Origin: Paenibacillus woosongensis
GTDB lineage: Bacteria > Bacillota > Bacilli > Paenibacillales > Paenibacillaceae
Length of the DNA stretch: 64,000 nucleotides
Assembly: GCF_009725165.1 (NCBI RefSeq)
Contig: NZ_WNZW01000009.1
Span: 1 to 64,000, forward strand
Direction: 5' to 3'
The notes under the pieces were generated by a model. That model saw nothing but the letters and a program-made list of their open reading frames with translations. It was not told where the DNA came from and did not search any database. The position numbers were made by a program, and so were the translations under genes. Positions 25,236-35,103 of this stretch are shown in pieces; position 1 is the stretch's first letter; each line of letters opens with the position of its first letter.

Positions 25236-25491
25236 AACACATTCCCTCCTAATGTGGAGCTATTTGCGACAAACGCCTGTTAATATCGGCAATAACCTCT
25301 CCATATTGATCACAATTCTTTTCAAAGACTTGACCTCCTGCAGTAGATATGTTTCTTCAATTATAGTTGTTTTAGATCGAAATACCGAACATTTTGAAAG
25401 TTTAGTGCAGAGGATAATGAATTTTATTACCGGGCATGTCTGATAGTATTCAGTTATAAGCGATAGCAACAGATGAAAGGGGAGGGCATTA

Positions 25492-26820
25492 TTGATTAGC
25501 AAGAGTAAAGTGGTACTAAGCGTGATGTTGGCAATTGGATTACTCGCAGGATGTGGAAGCAAAGGGGATCATGCACAGCCACAGGCGGGATCGTCAGTAG
25601 CACCCAAAGAAGAGAAGGTGTCTATCACGTTCTGGAGGAACTCGGGCAATGACGCCGAGAATTCAGCCTATGACAAACTGGTGGCCTCGTTTAATGAAGC
25701 GCATCCCAATATCAAGGTTGAGATGAGTCCGATTCCGTTTGCTGATTACGATACCAAGGTGAGAACAGCCATTGCTTCGGGCAACCCGCCTGATATTATG
25801 GCTATCGATGGCCCGAATATGGCTTCTTACGCCCAGGCTGGTGCATTGCAGCCGCTGACCGCATATTTCAAGAAGGACGGTAACCTGGAGGATATTCCGG
25901 AATCGACCATTGCCACGTACACCTATAATAATGAAATTTACATGGCTCCGCTCACCGAATCCTCCATTGCTCTTTTCTATAATAAAAAAATGTTTGAAGC
26001 GAAGGGAATTCCTCTCCCTTCCAAGAACCCGGAAGAGCCTTGGACTTGGGATCAGGTGCTGGATGCAGCCAAGAAGCTAAACGACCCGGCCAAAGGCGTG
26101 TACGGCATTGATCCGGCGCAAGGCTTCGGTAATGCAGGCGGAACAGCATACTTTAAATATCCGATTATTTGGCAGTTTGGAGGGGAGATTATGAGCCCGG
26201 ACGGAACAACCTCCAAAGGCTATCTGGATAAACCGGAGACCAAAAAAGCGCTGCAATTCTTCTCCGACCTGTATAATGAACATAAAGTGTCTTCCCTGGA
26301 ATACCCGCCAGATGCGTTCCCGAACGGCCAGCTGGCGATAACGGTTGACGGTTCCTGGTCACTAGGCAATTTAGCTGATAAATTCCCGAACTTCAAATTG
26401 GGTGAAGATTATGACATCGCGCCGCTTCCGAAAGAGACCCAGCAGGCAGTCGCCAATGGAAGCTGGTCGCTGGCTATTTCGTCGAAGAGTAAAAATGCCG
26501 ATGCTGCTTGGCAGTTTGTGAACTGGGTGACCGGTGCTGAAGGAGCAAAAACCTACACCTCCATCACAAAAGATATTCCGGCCCGCTATTCTGTAGCTAA
26601 TGAGGTCCCTGAGCTCAATGAATATCCTATGAATATCTTTGTTGTACAGAACCAGAAATTCGGCAGACCTCGTCCGATTACGCCGATCTTTCCGCAAATG
26701 TCCGAAGCGGTAAACAAGATGATTGAAGAAGTGACGATTGGCGGACGCAACTTGGATACAGCCGTTGCCGAAGCCATCAATAAAATAGACAGGGCGTATG
26801 ACAGTCTCCCGAAAAAATAA
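25492..26820 (+). CDS. Sugar ABC transporter solute-binding lipoprotein
   Basis: A 442-residue family 1 extracellular solute-binding protein. The lipoprotein signal ends LLAGC with Cys21. The mature protein starts with VSITFWRNSG, and ASGNPPDIMAIDG and PWTWDQVLDAAKKL are typical of oligosaccharide-binding proteins. The TTG start follows AGGGGAGG by 6-7 nt. It is the first gene of the fructan locus and is followed by a terminator at 26850, which would let it be made in excess over the downstream genes. The two permeases of the system are at 34086-35943. Ligand: probably sucrose or fructo-oligosaccharides, inferred from the GH32 and fructokinase neighbours. Confidence 0.85.
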   Translation: MISKSKVVLSVMLAIGLLAGCGSKGDHAQPQAGSSVAPKEEKVSITFWRNSGNDAENSAYDKLVASFNEAHPNIKVEMSPIPFADYDTKVRTAIASGNPPDIMAIDGPNMASYAQAGALQPLTAYFKKDGNLEDIPESTIATYTYNNEIYMAPLTESSIALFYNKKMFEAKGIPLPSKNPEEPWTWDQVLDAAKKLNDPAKGVYGIDPAQGFGNAGGTAYFKYPIIWQFGGEIMSPDGTTSKGYLDKPETKKALQFFSDLYNEHKVSSLEYPPDAFPNGQLAITVDGSWSLGNLADKFPNFKLGEDYDIAPLPKETQQAVANGSWSLAISSKSKNADAAWQFVNWVTGAEGAKTYTSITKDIPARYSVANEVPELNEYPMNIFVVQNQKFGRPRPITPIFPQMSEAVNKMIEEVTIGGRNLDTAVAEAINKIDRAYDSLPKK

Positions 26821-26849
26821 TAGTATCTCCAATCATTGCAGAAACGGCA

Positions 26850-26873
26850 GCCGCCCTTTAAAAAAAGGGCGGC
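26850..26873 (+). terminator. Hairpin terminator after the solute-binding gene
   Basis: GCCGCCCTT (26850-26858), loop TAAAAA, AAGGGCGGC (26865-26873). There is a weak T-run after it, so partial read-through is possible. Confidence 0.7.
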
Positions 26874-26979
26874 AATGCTGTTTCTTCTTTCAGCTTCAAG
26901 AAGCTTCAAGATTTAACTCCCTCGTTGTGGGGTTATTTTGAATTTTTGATTCATAATGATAGCAAGGGGCGCGGTTGTT

Positions 26980-28761
26980 ATGTTCTACTCGTTACGCAGC
27001 AGATTGATGTTGGCCTTTTCAATCCTGCTGATCCTTCCGATTACGTCTGTTGTCTTTATCCTCAGCAAGGAATCGGAGGAGCAGATCCGAAAATCTACCC
27101 AGACCTCCACTTTGCAAACCATAGACCAATTTGCCACCCATGTCAGCACGCTGCTGAAGCAAATTGAGGATATGGGCAACCAGGTGCTGAGCAGCGACAT
27201 CACACAGGAATGGATAACCACCGACCTGAACGATGAGAGCGCCAGGGGTGAACAGTTTATGGCCAAGCAAAAGCTGCGTGAGCTGCTATCCTCCTATGCG
27301 GTCAATAATTCGAATGTGATTTCTATATCCATTTTTGCGAAGGGAGAGGGCGGGTTATGGACACAGGACCAAAGCTATTTGAAGAGCAGCTGGTACAAAC
27401 AATATAAGGAGCAGGACGTGCGCTGGACGCAGGCTCACCAAGACAGGGATCAGACCGACGACAGCATGCGTTCGCGCGAGATCAACAGCCTTGTGCTTCC
27501 ATTGGTGCAGCTCCAGTCCCTTAAGGATGTCGGAGTGATCAAAATCAACTATCCTACGGAGCTTCTGCGTCAGGACATAGATAAAATCAGCATAGGCAAA
27601 AGCGGCAAAGCCTTTTTACTGACATCTGAAGGCCACAGTGTACTTCATCAGGATCTGACAGGAGCTCAGCAGGTGCTTAGCGATGGACTTGCTTATTTGC
27701 AGAAACACAGTGGAGAACAGAACAGCGGTATTTTTTCGCTTCGCCAGGATGAGACCGACTATCTGCTCTTTTACCGCAGGCTGCCTGCCCAGAATTGGTT
27801 GATCATCGGCGAGGTGCCGGAGGCGGAGCTGTATGCCACCATCACGAAGCTCAAAGAAACGCTGCTCCTTGCCAGCTTTGTTCTACTGATCCTTGTGATC
27901 ATTGTCGCGCTGCGGCTCTCCACCAATATAACGAAGCCACTAAGTGCCATGGCCCGGGCCATGCGGCATGTCAAAAATGGGCAGTTCGAGCTGGGGCTGA
28001 AGGATATGCCGAAGGCTAGATCCCGGCAGAGTGAAGTAGACTATGTGGCTGGTGTATTTGAGGAGATGACCCATCGACTGAAGTATCTGATCGAAACGGA
28101 ATTCGAGACCAATCTACGCCGGAAAAATGCCGAATACAAGGCGCTCCTGCTGCAGATCAATCCCCATTTTTACAACAATACACTGGAGATCATCAGCGGT
28201 CTGGCGGCGATGAAACGAGAGGATCTGGTCATGGATGCCACGGAAGCGCTGGGCAAAATGATGCGCTATTCGCTGAGTCTTGATTCGGATCTGGTGCAGG
28301 TCAGCGAGGAACTCGGTTATATTCGTGACTACCTGTTCCTCCTAAAGCTGCGACATGAGGATCATCTGATGGTGACGATCCAGCAGGATTCCGCTGCGGA
28401 CCACCTGTTGATTGCCAAGTTTATTTTGCAGCCGCTGGTAGAGAATGCCGTGAAGTACAGCCTGGAACAAGGGGGGATTGCCGAGGTTGCGATCACCTCC
28501 AGGGTGTGCGGAGCGCGCCTGCACTTGCAGATACAGGATAACGGTTCAGGAATGACCCCGGAACTGATCGCCAGTATTCTTGCCGATACGGAGTTGAGGG
28601 ACAGCGTGGGAATCTTAAATCATAAAGGGGACAGCATCGGCTTGCGCAATGTGCTATCCCGCTGCCGCCTGTATTACGGTGAGCAGTTCGAAGCCGTGCT
28701 TGATTCGAAGCCACTCACAGGAACAACCATTACACTGAAGCTACCGCTGATAGAGGGATGA
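26980..28761 (+). CDS. YesM-type sensor histidine kinase
   Basis: A 593-residue membrane kinase. TM1 is at about 8-27 (LAFSILLILPITSVVFIL), then an extracytoplasmic Cache-like sensor of about 260 residues, TM2 near 290-312 (LASFVLLILVIIVAL), a HAMP region, and the His_kinase motif LQINPHFYNN with His396, then an HATPase with DNGSGM. This is the YesM/LytS class that pairs with AraC-type regulators. ATG at 26980 was chosen over 26956 because AAGGGG lies about 10 nt before it. It overlaps the regulator gene by 4 nt (ATGA). It probably senses a sugar or the loaded binding protein. Confidence 0.85.
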   Translation: MFYSLRSRLMLAFSILLILPITSVVFILSKESEEQIRKSTQTSTLQTIDQFATHVSTLLKQIEDMGNQVLSSDITQEWITTDLNDESARGEQFMAKQKLRELLSSYAVNNSNVISISIFAKGEGGLWTQDQSYLKSSWYKQYKEQDVRWTQAHQDRDQTDDSMRSREINSLVLPLVQLQSLKDVGVIKINYPTELLRQDIDKISIGKSGKAFLLTSEGHSVLHQDLTGAQQVLSDGLAYLQKHSGEQNSGIFSLRQDETDYLLFYRRLPAQNWLIIGEVPEAELYATITKLKETLLLASFVLLILVIIVALRLSTNITKPLSAMARAMRHVKNGQFELGLKDMPKARSRQSEVDYVAGVFEEMTHRLKYLIETEFETNLRRKNAEYKALLLQINPHFYNNTLEIISGLAAMKREDLVMDATEALGKMMRYSLSLDSDLVQVSEELGYIRDYLFLLKLRHEDHLMVTIQQDSAADHLLIAKFILQPLVENAVKYSLEQGGIAEVAITSRVCGARLHLQIQDNGSGMTPELIASILADTELRDSVGILNHKGDSIGLRNVLSRCRLYYGEQFEAVLDSKPLTGTTITLKLPLIEG

Positions 28762-30392
28762 ACATTATGTATGAGATTATGCTGGTGGATGATGAGAAGG
28801 GGATTCGCAACAGTATCAAAGCCAAAATCGATTGGGAAGCCGCCGGCTTCCGGATTGTCTCAGAGGCCTCAAGCGGCAATGAAGCGCTGCAGCTGCTGGA
28901 GCAGGGACCGCTACCGCAGCTGGTCATCTCCGATATCCGCATGCCGCAGATGGACGGTATTGAATTTATCCGCATCTGCAAAAAAAAGTATCCATTGCTG
29001 AGGACGGTTGTGCTGTCGGGATACTCCGATTTTGATTATCTGAAATCGGCCATTCAGCTTGGAGTGAAGGATTATTTGCTGAAGCCGGTAGCCCGCGCAG
29101 AACTGAATGAGCTGCTTGGCAGGCTGAGTGAAGAATTTGAACAGGAGCAAAAAAACCTGCAGATCTCACAGTATGATCATCTACGGAAAAATGAGCAGCT
29201 GCGGTTGATGCAGGAGAATTTTTTGCTGCAAATGGTCAAAGACGAGTGGTACAGCCTGGCAGCTATCAAAGAACGGCTGCAGCAGCTTCAACTGACCCCG
29301 CTGACGGCGGATGATCTGAAGCTGCAGTTTGTCGCTGTGGAGATGAGAGTGCCGACGGGGCGGATGGCAGACCGGCAGGACCGCCGGGATCTGCTCAATT
29401 TGGCTTTTCAAATGCTATGCCGGGAGACGGCTGCTAAGTGGAAAGAAATTTACCCGTTCTACGATGTCGCCAATTCTGCGATGATGTATTTTCTGGTTAT
29501 TATGAAATCGGGGCCGGAGCATGCCGATCGAACGGAACGGTTTGTTGAAGAACTGAAACGAAACATCGCCAGTTACCTGAAGCTGGAGTGTGTGACGGGG
29601 ATTGGCGAGGAAGTGAAGGGACTCAAGCGTCTGAAGAACGGTTATGCTTCCTGCATGCTGTCCTGGAGTCAAAGCACCGTGTATAAAGATGGAGAGGGTG
29701 AACGGAACTGGGTGATGGAGCTTACGCTGGCTTTTACTCCGGAAGTGGAACGGAAGCTGGTGCAGGCGATTGAAAATTTGGACATGAGCACCTTTCGCCA
29801 GCAGCTTGACACCATTTTCAGCAGCGAAAGAGATATGCCGATGTTTGCTTTTACCTTTCTGGCCCTGCGGATACTGCTGATGTTCAGCTCCATCGCTAAA
29901 AAGTTCGAGCTCGGCGGCTCCGCACTGCAGAAGTATTTGTGGAACTGTCAGATGACCATTGCCGATTACCAGTCGCGTGAAGGTGTGCTGGGGCAGATAA
30001 ATGAGCTGGCGCAGCTTGTCATGGACGAAGTGAAGAAGCTCCGCTTCTCCAGTGGACAGCATATGGTCGAGGCGGTCAGAAAATACGTGGAGGAGAATTT
30101 CTCTTACGAGTTGACGCTTTCTTCACTCGCTGAAATGTTTCATCTGAATGAGACCTATTTATCTGGGCTGTTCAAGCAGCATGTGGGCATTACGTTCAGC
30201 GACTATGTCACCAAGCTGAGAATGGCCAAGGCGGTGCAGCTTTTGCAAGAGAACGAACTGAAGCTGACCGATATCGCCATGCTTGTCGGCTATTCCAGCT
30301 CCAGCTATTTCAGCACCGCTTTCAAGAAAAACATGGGCAAAAGCCCCAAGGATTACCGTGAATGGTATTTGAAGAATCACAAGCACGGGTAG
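28758..30392 (+). CDS. AraC-type response regulator
   Basis: A 544-residue YesN-type response regulator. The receiver domain at 1-120 has DDE at 11-13, phospho-acceptor Asp59 in VISDIRMP, and a Lys in LLKPV. A variable middle region (130-430) precedes a C-terminal AraC pair of helix-turn-helices: LSSLAEMFHLNETYLSGLFKQ and LTDIAMLVGYSSSSYFSTAFKK, ending GKSPKDYREW. The start overlaps the kinase gene, and a second ATG three codons on is also possible. It is the likely activator of the GH32 and permease genes downstream, in response to the kinase at 26980. Confidence 0.88.
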   Translation: MNIMYEIMLVDDEKGIRNSIKAKIDWEAAGFRIVSEASSGNEALQLLEQGPLPQLVISDIRMPQMDGIEFIRICKKKYPLLRTVVLSGYSDFDYLKSAIQLGVKDYLLKPVARAELNELLGRLSEEFEQEQKNLQISQYDHLRKNEQLRLMQENFLLQMVKDEWYSLAAIKERLQQLQLTPLTADDLKLQFVAVEMRVPTGRMADRQDRRDLLNLAFQMLCRETAAKWKEIYPFYDVANSAMMYFLVIMKSGPEHADRTERFVEELKRNIASYLKLECVTGIGEEVKGLKRLKNGYASCMLSWSQSTVYKDGEGERNWVMELTLAFTPEVERKLVQAIENLDMSTFRQQLDTIFSSERDMPMFAFTFLALRILLMFSSIAKKFELGGSALQKYLWNCQMTIADYQSREGVLGQINELAQLVMDEVKKLRFSSGQHMVEAVRKYVEENFSYELTLSSLAEMFHLNETYLSGLFKQHVGITFSDYVTKLRMAKAVQLLQENELKLTDIAMLVGYSSSSYFSTAFKKNMGKSPKDYREWYLKNHKHG

Positions 30393-30481
30393 TCCTAACG
30401 ATAGCGAAGCTTTCAGTGCAGTTCTGCCTGTTCTGCGACAGCATCAATAATATTGTCTATTCTAAGAAATAGACTGCGCAA

Positions 30482-30511
30482 TGCCACATTGGACGGAACT
30501 CTGATGTGGCA
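30482..30511 (+). terminator. Hairpin terminator after response regulator
   Basis: TGCCACAT (30482-30489) pairs with ATGTGGCA (30504-30511), followed by ATTTTAT. It separates the two-component genes from the GH32 genes. Confidence 0.65.
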
Positions 30512-30654
30512 ATTTTATGTTTCACGCCAAAGTGCCCGTTCCATTCCCCCACTCCCTGAAAACATCACAACTCCCTAACTGATCATATTGAAATGATTTC
30601 TCCGATAGTTTAGCTACAATAGTCTAAAACAAACAAGGAATAGGAGCATGCAAC

Positions 30655-32157
30655 ATGAATGTTTCGGGTGAGAACCAAGCACATAAAGAGAGCATCCGGC
30701 TGGCGGAGAAAGCGGTGGCGGCACAGGCAGAGGCTGCGGCTCGGGATGACTACCGGCTGCAGTACCATGTGCTTCCGCAGGCTGGCTGGATGAACGACCC
30801 TAATGGGCTGATCCAATATAAAGGGGAATATCATCTGTTTTATCAGCATCACCCCTATAGTGACAAATGGGGGCCGATGCACTGGGGCCATGCTGTAAGC
30901 AAGGATTTGGTGCATTGGAAACACCTTCCTATTGCTTTAGCACCTACGGAGCCTTATGAGCTTGGGCAGGAGGGCGGTTACGGGTGCTGGTCCGGCAGTG
31001 CTGTGGAGATTGATGGCAGGCTAACCCTAATCTACACCGGGCATGTGGACGGCCGGGAGCCGATGGAAGTGCAGTGCGCAGCGAGCAGCGTGGACGGGGT
31101 AGTTTTTGACAAACATTCCGGAAACCCTCTGATTCCAGGTTCGCCCGATACAGGGAACCTCGGCTTCCGTGATCCCAAGGTATGGCGTCATGAAGGTCTG
31201 TGGTATATGGTGCTGGGTTCCGGGAAAGAAGGCAAAGGTAAGGCGTTGCTCTACCAATCGGAGGATTTTGAGCGATGGGAATACATGGGGACGGCTGCGG
31301 AGAGCGACGGCACTCAAGGGGACATGTGGGAATGCCCCGATTTGTTCCCGCTAGGAGATAAGCATGTGCTTGTACTATCACCGATGAATATGCAGGATGC
31401 CAAAAATTTATATATGATCGGCGAAATGGATTACGCCAGCGGCAAGTTTATACCGGAGGCTCAAGCGAAGCTTGATCATGGTCCTGATTTTTATGCTGCA
31501 CAGACTTTGTTGGACGACAAGGGCAGAAGAATTATGATCGCTTGGATGGATCACTGGGGTTCGGAGATGGCCCGTGAGGATCGCGGGTGGTATGGGGCAA
31601 TGACATTGCCGCGAGAGTTGGTGTTGCTGCCGGAAGGCAAGCTGGTTTCACGGCCAGTTCCCGAGCTGGAACTCCTGCGGGAGGATGGAATAATAGCTTC
31701 CGGGGTGACCCTCTCTAACGGGAATGATGTGGAGTGGAGCGTTAGGGACGGACAGGGTTTTGAATGGATTGCTGAGTTTGCTCTGGACGGCACACAAGCT
31801 GAGCGTCTTGAGATTACTTTGCTTGCAGTAGAGGGGAGCGGAGAATCGACGGTAATCCGCTATTTGCTCCGGGAAAACAAGCTGATCCTGGATTGCAGCG
31901 CTTCCGGCCATGGCGATGCATCGATAAGTGAAGTTTCAGTAAGTACGGAAACATCAGATACTAACGGAGCCACGCTTAAACTGCAGGTATTTGTCGACCG
32001 TTCCTCGATTGAGGTGTTTGTAAATGATGGCCGCTATGTGCTGACAAGCCGGGTGTATCCGTCTGCTCTAACCGGCGGAATAACAATGAAGGCGAAGGGT
32101 GGAAATATAACGCTGCAGTCGCTGAATATGTGGAATCTCAAATCTATCTGGAGCTAG
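30655..32157 (+). CDS. GH32 sucrose(-6-phosphate) hydrolase / beta-fructosidase, cytoplasmic
   Basis: A 500-residue glycoside hydrolase family 32 enzyme. WMNDPNG at 45-51 carries nucleophile Asp48, FRDP at 171-174 the transition-state Asp, and WECPD at 225-229 the acid/base Glu226. The C-terminal beta-sandwich (QVFVDRSSIEVFVNDG) is complete. There is no signal peptide, so it acts inside the cell on imported sucrose or short fructans. As no PTS sucrose transporter lies here, free sucrose or kestose-type substrate is more likely than sucrose-6-phosphate. It is 12 bp upstream of a second GH32 gene that encodes a lipoprotein. Confidence 0.9.
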   Translation: MNVSGENQAHKESIRLAEKAVAAQAEAAARDDYRLQYHVLPQAGWMNDPNGLIQYKGEYHLFYQHHPYSDKWGPMHWGHAVSKDLVHWKHLPIALAPTEPYELGQEGGYGCWSGSAVEIDGRLTLIYTGHVDGREPMEVQCAASSVDGVVFDKHSGNPLIPGSPDTGNLGFRDPKVWRHEGLWYMVLGSGKEGKGKALLYQSEDFERWEYMGTAAESDGTQGDMWECPDLFPLGDKHVLVLSPMNMQDAKNLYMIGEMDYASGKFIPEAQAKLDHGPDFYAAQTLLDDKGRRIMIAWMDHWGSEMAREDRGWYGAMTLPRELVLLPEGKLVSRPVPELELLREDGIIASGVTLSNGNDVEWSVRDGQGFEWIAEFALDGTQAERLEITLLAVEGSGESTVIRYLLRENKLILDCSASGHGDASISEVSVSTETSDTNGATLKLQVFVDRSSIEVFVNDGRYVLTSRVYPSALTGGITMKAKGGNITLQSLNMWNLKSIWS

Positions 32158-32169
32158 TCAGGAGGGACT

Positions 32170-34068
32170 ATGATCAAAACTACAAGCAAGCTGGCATGTG
32201 TAGCTGTAATGCTGCTGGTTATAGCAGGCTGCGACATTGGCGGCAGTACCAACAATAACGGATCAGGAGGAAGTGAAATGAATGCTTCTGATTCTAAAAC
32301 TCCATCCAATGCCGTCTCTAATACTGCACCTGCGGCTTTTCAGTTTTCTGCGATTCCCAATTACTACACGGAGCTGTACCGCCCACAGTATCATCTGTCG
32401 CCGGAAAGCGGGAATATGAGCGATCCAAATGGAATGGTTTATTTTGAAGGTGAATATCACCAGTTCTACCAGAATAGCGGCCAGTGGGGTCACGCCGTCA
32501 GCACGGACCTGATTCATTGGCAGCATCTGCCGGTAGCTCTGATGCGTGATTCGCTCGGGGAGATTTGGTCAGGCAGCGCGGTGGTGGACTGGAAGGATAC
32601 GAGCGGTTTTTTTGACGGCAAAGCGGGGTTGGTGGCGATCTTCACCCATTTCAAAGGAGGAACGCAGTCGCAGAGCCTGGCTTACAGCTCGGATAAAGGA
32701 CGCACCTGGACCAAATATGAGGGCAATCCCGTTATTCCGAATCCCGGACTCAAGGATTTCAGAGATCCCAAGGTGTTCTGGCATGAACCCTCACACTCTT
32801 GGGTGATGGTTGTCTCGGTGGACAACCGGGTGAGATTCTATACCTCTCCAGACCTGAAGACCTGGCAGATGGCCAGCGAATTCGGCGCCGACCAGGGTTC
32901 GCATGCCGCCGTTTGGGAATGTCCGGATCTGTTCGAGCTTCCCGTGGAAGGCAGCAAGGAGACCCGATGGGTATTGGCGCTCAGCGTTGGAAATAACAAA
33001 ACGACCCGTGGATCGACAGCGCAATATTTTGTCGGCAGCTTCGACGGCCGGACGTTCAAGAACGAGAATGAGCCCTCCAAAGTGCTGTGGACCGATTACG
33101 GAAGAGACTTCTACGCCGCAGTGTCCTACTCGGATATTCCGCAGACGGATGGCCGCCGTATCTATGTCGGCTGGATGTCCAACTGGCGCTATCCGTTCTC
33201 CATGCCGACCGATCCGTGGAAAGGTAATATGTCGCTCCCGCGGGAGCTGAAGCTGCGTGACATTCCTGGTGAGGGATTGCGCCTTGTCCAGCAGCCGGTG
33301 CAAGAGCTGGAGGCTTTGCGTGGCCAAGCTGTCAAGGTGGGAACCCAGCGGCTGGAGCCGGGCAACAATCCCCTGGTCGGCCTGCGAGGGAGTTCCTATG
33401 AACTCGATACCGAGTTCACCGTGCAAGAAGAAGCGGAATTCGGCTTCAAACTGAGAAAAGGCGGAAATCAGGAAACAATTGTATCTTATAACAGCGTTAA
33501 TTCTACACTGACGATAGATCGGACCAAATCCGGCGACAGCTCATTTGAAGCCGAGTTTGCCGAAACGGTTAAGGCTCCCCTAAGAGCCGTAAACGGGAAA
33601 ATTAAGCTGCGTATTTATGTGGATGAATCGACGCTGGAGGTGTTCGGCGCAGACGGCGAGACAGTGGTTTCCAGTATTTTGTTCCCGGGGGCTACCAGTA
33701 ACGGATTGGAGTTGTATGTGAAAAAGGGGAACGTGACGCTGGACCAGGCCGTCTTTTATCCGATGGCCAGTATATGGCGGGATGAGGATCCCGACGGCTC
33801 GAAACCGCTTCGCGTTCTGCTTAGCCATTCCAGTGTAGATGTTCCACTTGGCGGCACTGCGGAGGCGGAAGCGGCGGTCGTTCCGCTAACAGCTCCCCAG
33901 GAGCTTACCTGGGTATCGAGTGATGAGGCGGTTGCACAGGTGGATAGCCGTACCGGAACATCCGCTGTCGTAAAGGGGGTCAAGGAAGGGCATGCGGAGA
34001 TTAAAGTTCTTGCTCCGGGTGGGCAAATTTATGCCGTGATGAACGTGTTCGTATATAAACCGGATTGA
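32170..34068 (+). CDS. GH32 fructan hydrolase lipoprotein with Big2-like domain
   Basis: A 632-residue surface lipoprotein with lipobox IAGC and Cys21. After a Ser/Asn-rich linker the GH32 domain has NMSDPNG at 82-88 (nucleophile Asp85, in place of the usual WMNDPNG), FRDP at 197-200 and WECPD with Glu250. The beta-sandwich ends near 540. The last about 80 residues (SSVDVPLGGTAEAE, LTWVSSDEAVAQVD) form an Ig-like Big2 domain, often used for wall or polysaccharide contact. It should cut levan or inulin outside the membrane and release short fructans for the ABC importer encoded next. It overlaps no gene; the permease start is 18 bp on. Confidence 0.88.
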   Translation: MIKTTSKLACVAVMLLVIAGCDIGGSTNNNGSGGSEMNASDSKTPSNAVSNTAPAAFQFSAIPNYYTELYRPQYHLSPESGNMSDPNGMVYFEGEYHQFYQNSGQWGHAVSTDLIHWQHLPVALMRDSLGEIWSGSAVVDWKDTSGFFDGKAGLVAIFTHFKGGTQSQSLAYSSDKGRTWTKYEGNPVIPNPGLKDFRDPKVFWHEPSHSWVMVVSVDNRVRFYTSPDLKTWQMASEFGADQGSHAAVWECPDLFELPVEGSKETRWVLALSVGNNKTTRGSTAQYFVGSFDGRTFKNENEPSKVLWTDYGRDFYAAVSYSDIPQTDGRRIYVGWMSNWRYPFSMPTDPWKGNMSLPRELKLRDIPGEGLRLVQQPVQELEALRGQAVKVGTQRLEPGNNPLVGLRGSSYELDTEFTVQEEAEFGFKLRKGGNQETIVSYNSVNSTLTIDRTKSGDSSFEAEFAETVKAPLRAVNGKIKLRIYVDESTLEVFGADGETVVSSILFPGATSNGLELYVKKGNVTLDQAVFYPMASIWRDEDPDGSKPLRVLLSHSSVDVPLGGTAEAEAAVVPLTAPQELTWVSSDEAVAQVDSRTGTSAVVKGVKEGHAEIKVLAPGGQIYAVMNVFVYKPD

Positions 34069-34085
34069 AATGGAGTGAAAAGATC

Positions 34086-35021
34086 ATGACAAGCGTTACA
34101 TCGGCAGCCGAGTCTGGCTCCAAATCTATACTTGCAAGCAAAAAGCCCAACCGGTATCTGCGGGGAGAAGAAAGGACCGCCTGGTGGTTCGTGCTGCCTT
34201 CCTTTGCTTTGCTGCTCATTTTTGTATTTTATCCGATGCTGCAAGCCTTTGTGATCAGCTTCCAGAATTATAACCTGGTGGGGTCGACTCGCAGCTTTAT
34301 CGGGTTGGACAATTACAAGAATCTGTTGACGGACAGGGATTTCCTGGCCAGTCTCAGGCATTCGTTTCATTTTGCCATCATTGTTATTCCGATTCAGACC
34401 AGTATTTCACTGTGCTTAGCCCTGTTAGTCCAGAATAAATTCGCGCTCACCGGGCTGTTCCGCACACTCTATTTCATTCCGGTTGTTATTTCTACGGCAG
34501 TGGCCGCAACCGTGTTCAAGCTGATCTACAACAAGGAATTTGGGATTCTGAACAATGTGCTGAAGACGTTTCACCTGCCCACCACCAACTTCCTCTCCAA
34601 CCCGGAGACAGCGATGTACGGCGTGATCATGCTGGGGATATGGAAAGGCGTCGGCTTTTTCATGATTATCTTCCTGGCCGGACTGAATAACATTCCGCAG
34701 GATTTGTATGAGGCGGCCCGGGTGGACGGTGCTACAAAAATACAGCAGTTCTTCCGCATTACGCTTCCTTTGCTGAACCGTACCATGGCCTTCGTCGTTA
34801 TTATGACGACAATCGATGCAATAAAGCTGTCCGGCCTTGTTTTTGTATTGACCGGTGGAGGACCCAACGGGGCTACCGAAACCGCAGTCTATTATATTTA
34901 TAAAATGGCCTTCCAGCAGATGCAGATGGGTTACGCCACCGCTGCCGCCTTTATTCTGTTCGTGATTGTTCTCGTGATCTCGCTTGTGCAAATGAGACTG
35001 TTTCGGAACGCGGAATATTAA
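34086..35021 (+). CDS. Sugar ABC transporter permease (MalF-like)
   Basis: A 311-residue inner-membrane permease with six predicted helices. The EAA loop EAARVDGATKIQQFFRITLPLL near residues 210-231 binds the ATPase. ATG at 34086 was chosen because GGAG is 10 nt upstream; an upstream in-frame TTG overlaps the previous stop. It pairs with the permease at 35104. No ATPase gene is in the locus, so a shared MsmX-type ATPase elsewhere is expected. Confidence 0.88.
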   Translation: MTSVTSAAESGSKSILASKKPNRYLRGEERTAWWFVLPSFALLLIFVFYPMLQAFVISFQNYNLVGSTRSFIGLDNYKNLLTDRDFLASLRHSFHFAIIVIPIQTSISLCLALLVQNKFALTGLFRTLYFIPVVISTAVAATVFKLIYNKEFGILNNVLKTFHLPTTNFLSNPETAMYGVIMLGIWKGVGFFMIIFLAGLNNIPQDLYEAARVDGATKIQQFFRITLPLLNRTMAFVVIMTTIDAIKLSGLVFVLTGGGPNGATETAVYYIYKMAFQQMQMGYATAAAFILFVIVLVISLVQMRLFRNAEY

Positions 35022-35065
35022 TGGTGGAGCTTCTAAAGCCAATCTGGCTGCAGGGTAATTTCAAA

Positions 35066-35079
35066 GAAACGGTCGTTTC
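35066..35079. promoter_or_regulatory. GAAACG-GT-CGTTTC inverted repeat between permease genes
   Basis: Six-base arms with a two-base spacer form a LacI/cre-like dyad 25 bp before the second permease start, in the 82-bp gap. It may be an internal operator or a weak cre; function is inferred. Confidence 0.3.
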
Positions 35080-35103
35080 GCTAAACTACTAGGAGGAATA
35101 CAC

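Noticed and set aside
29415-30062. 215-codon minus-strand frame inside the response regulator
   Set aside because: Antisense shadow of a clear AraC-type regulator with no start context.
30588-30620. TTGAAA/TACAAT promoter before the GH32 gene
   Set aside because: Spacing of 21 bp is too long for a sigma-A promoter.
32791-33426. 211-codon minus-strand frame inside the GH32 lipoprotein gene
   Set aside because: Antisense shadow; the plus-strand gene has catalytic motifs and a lipoprotein signal.
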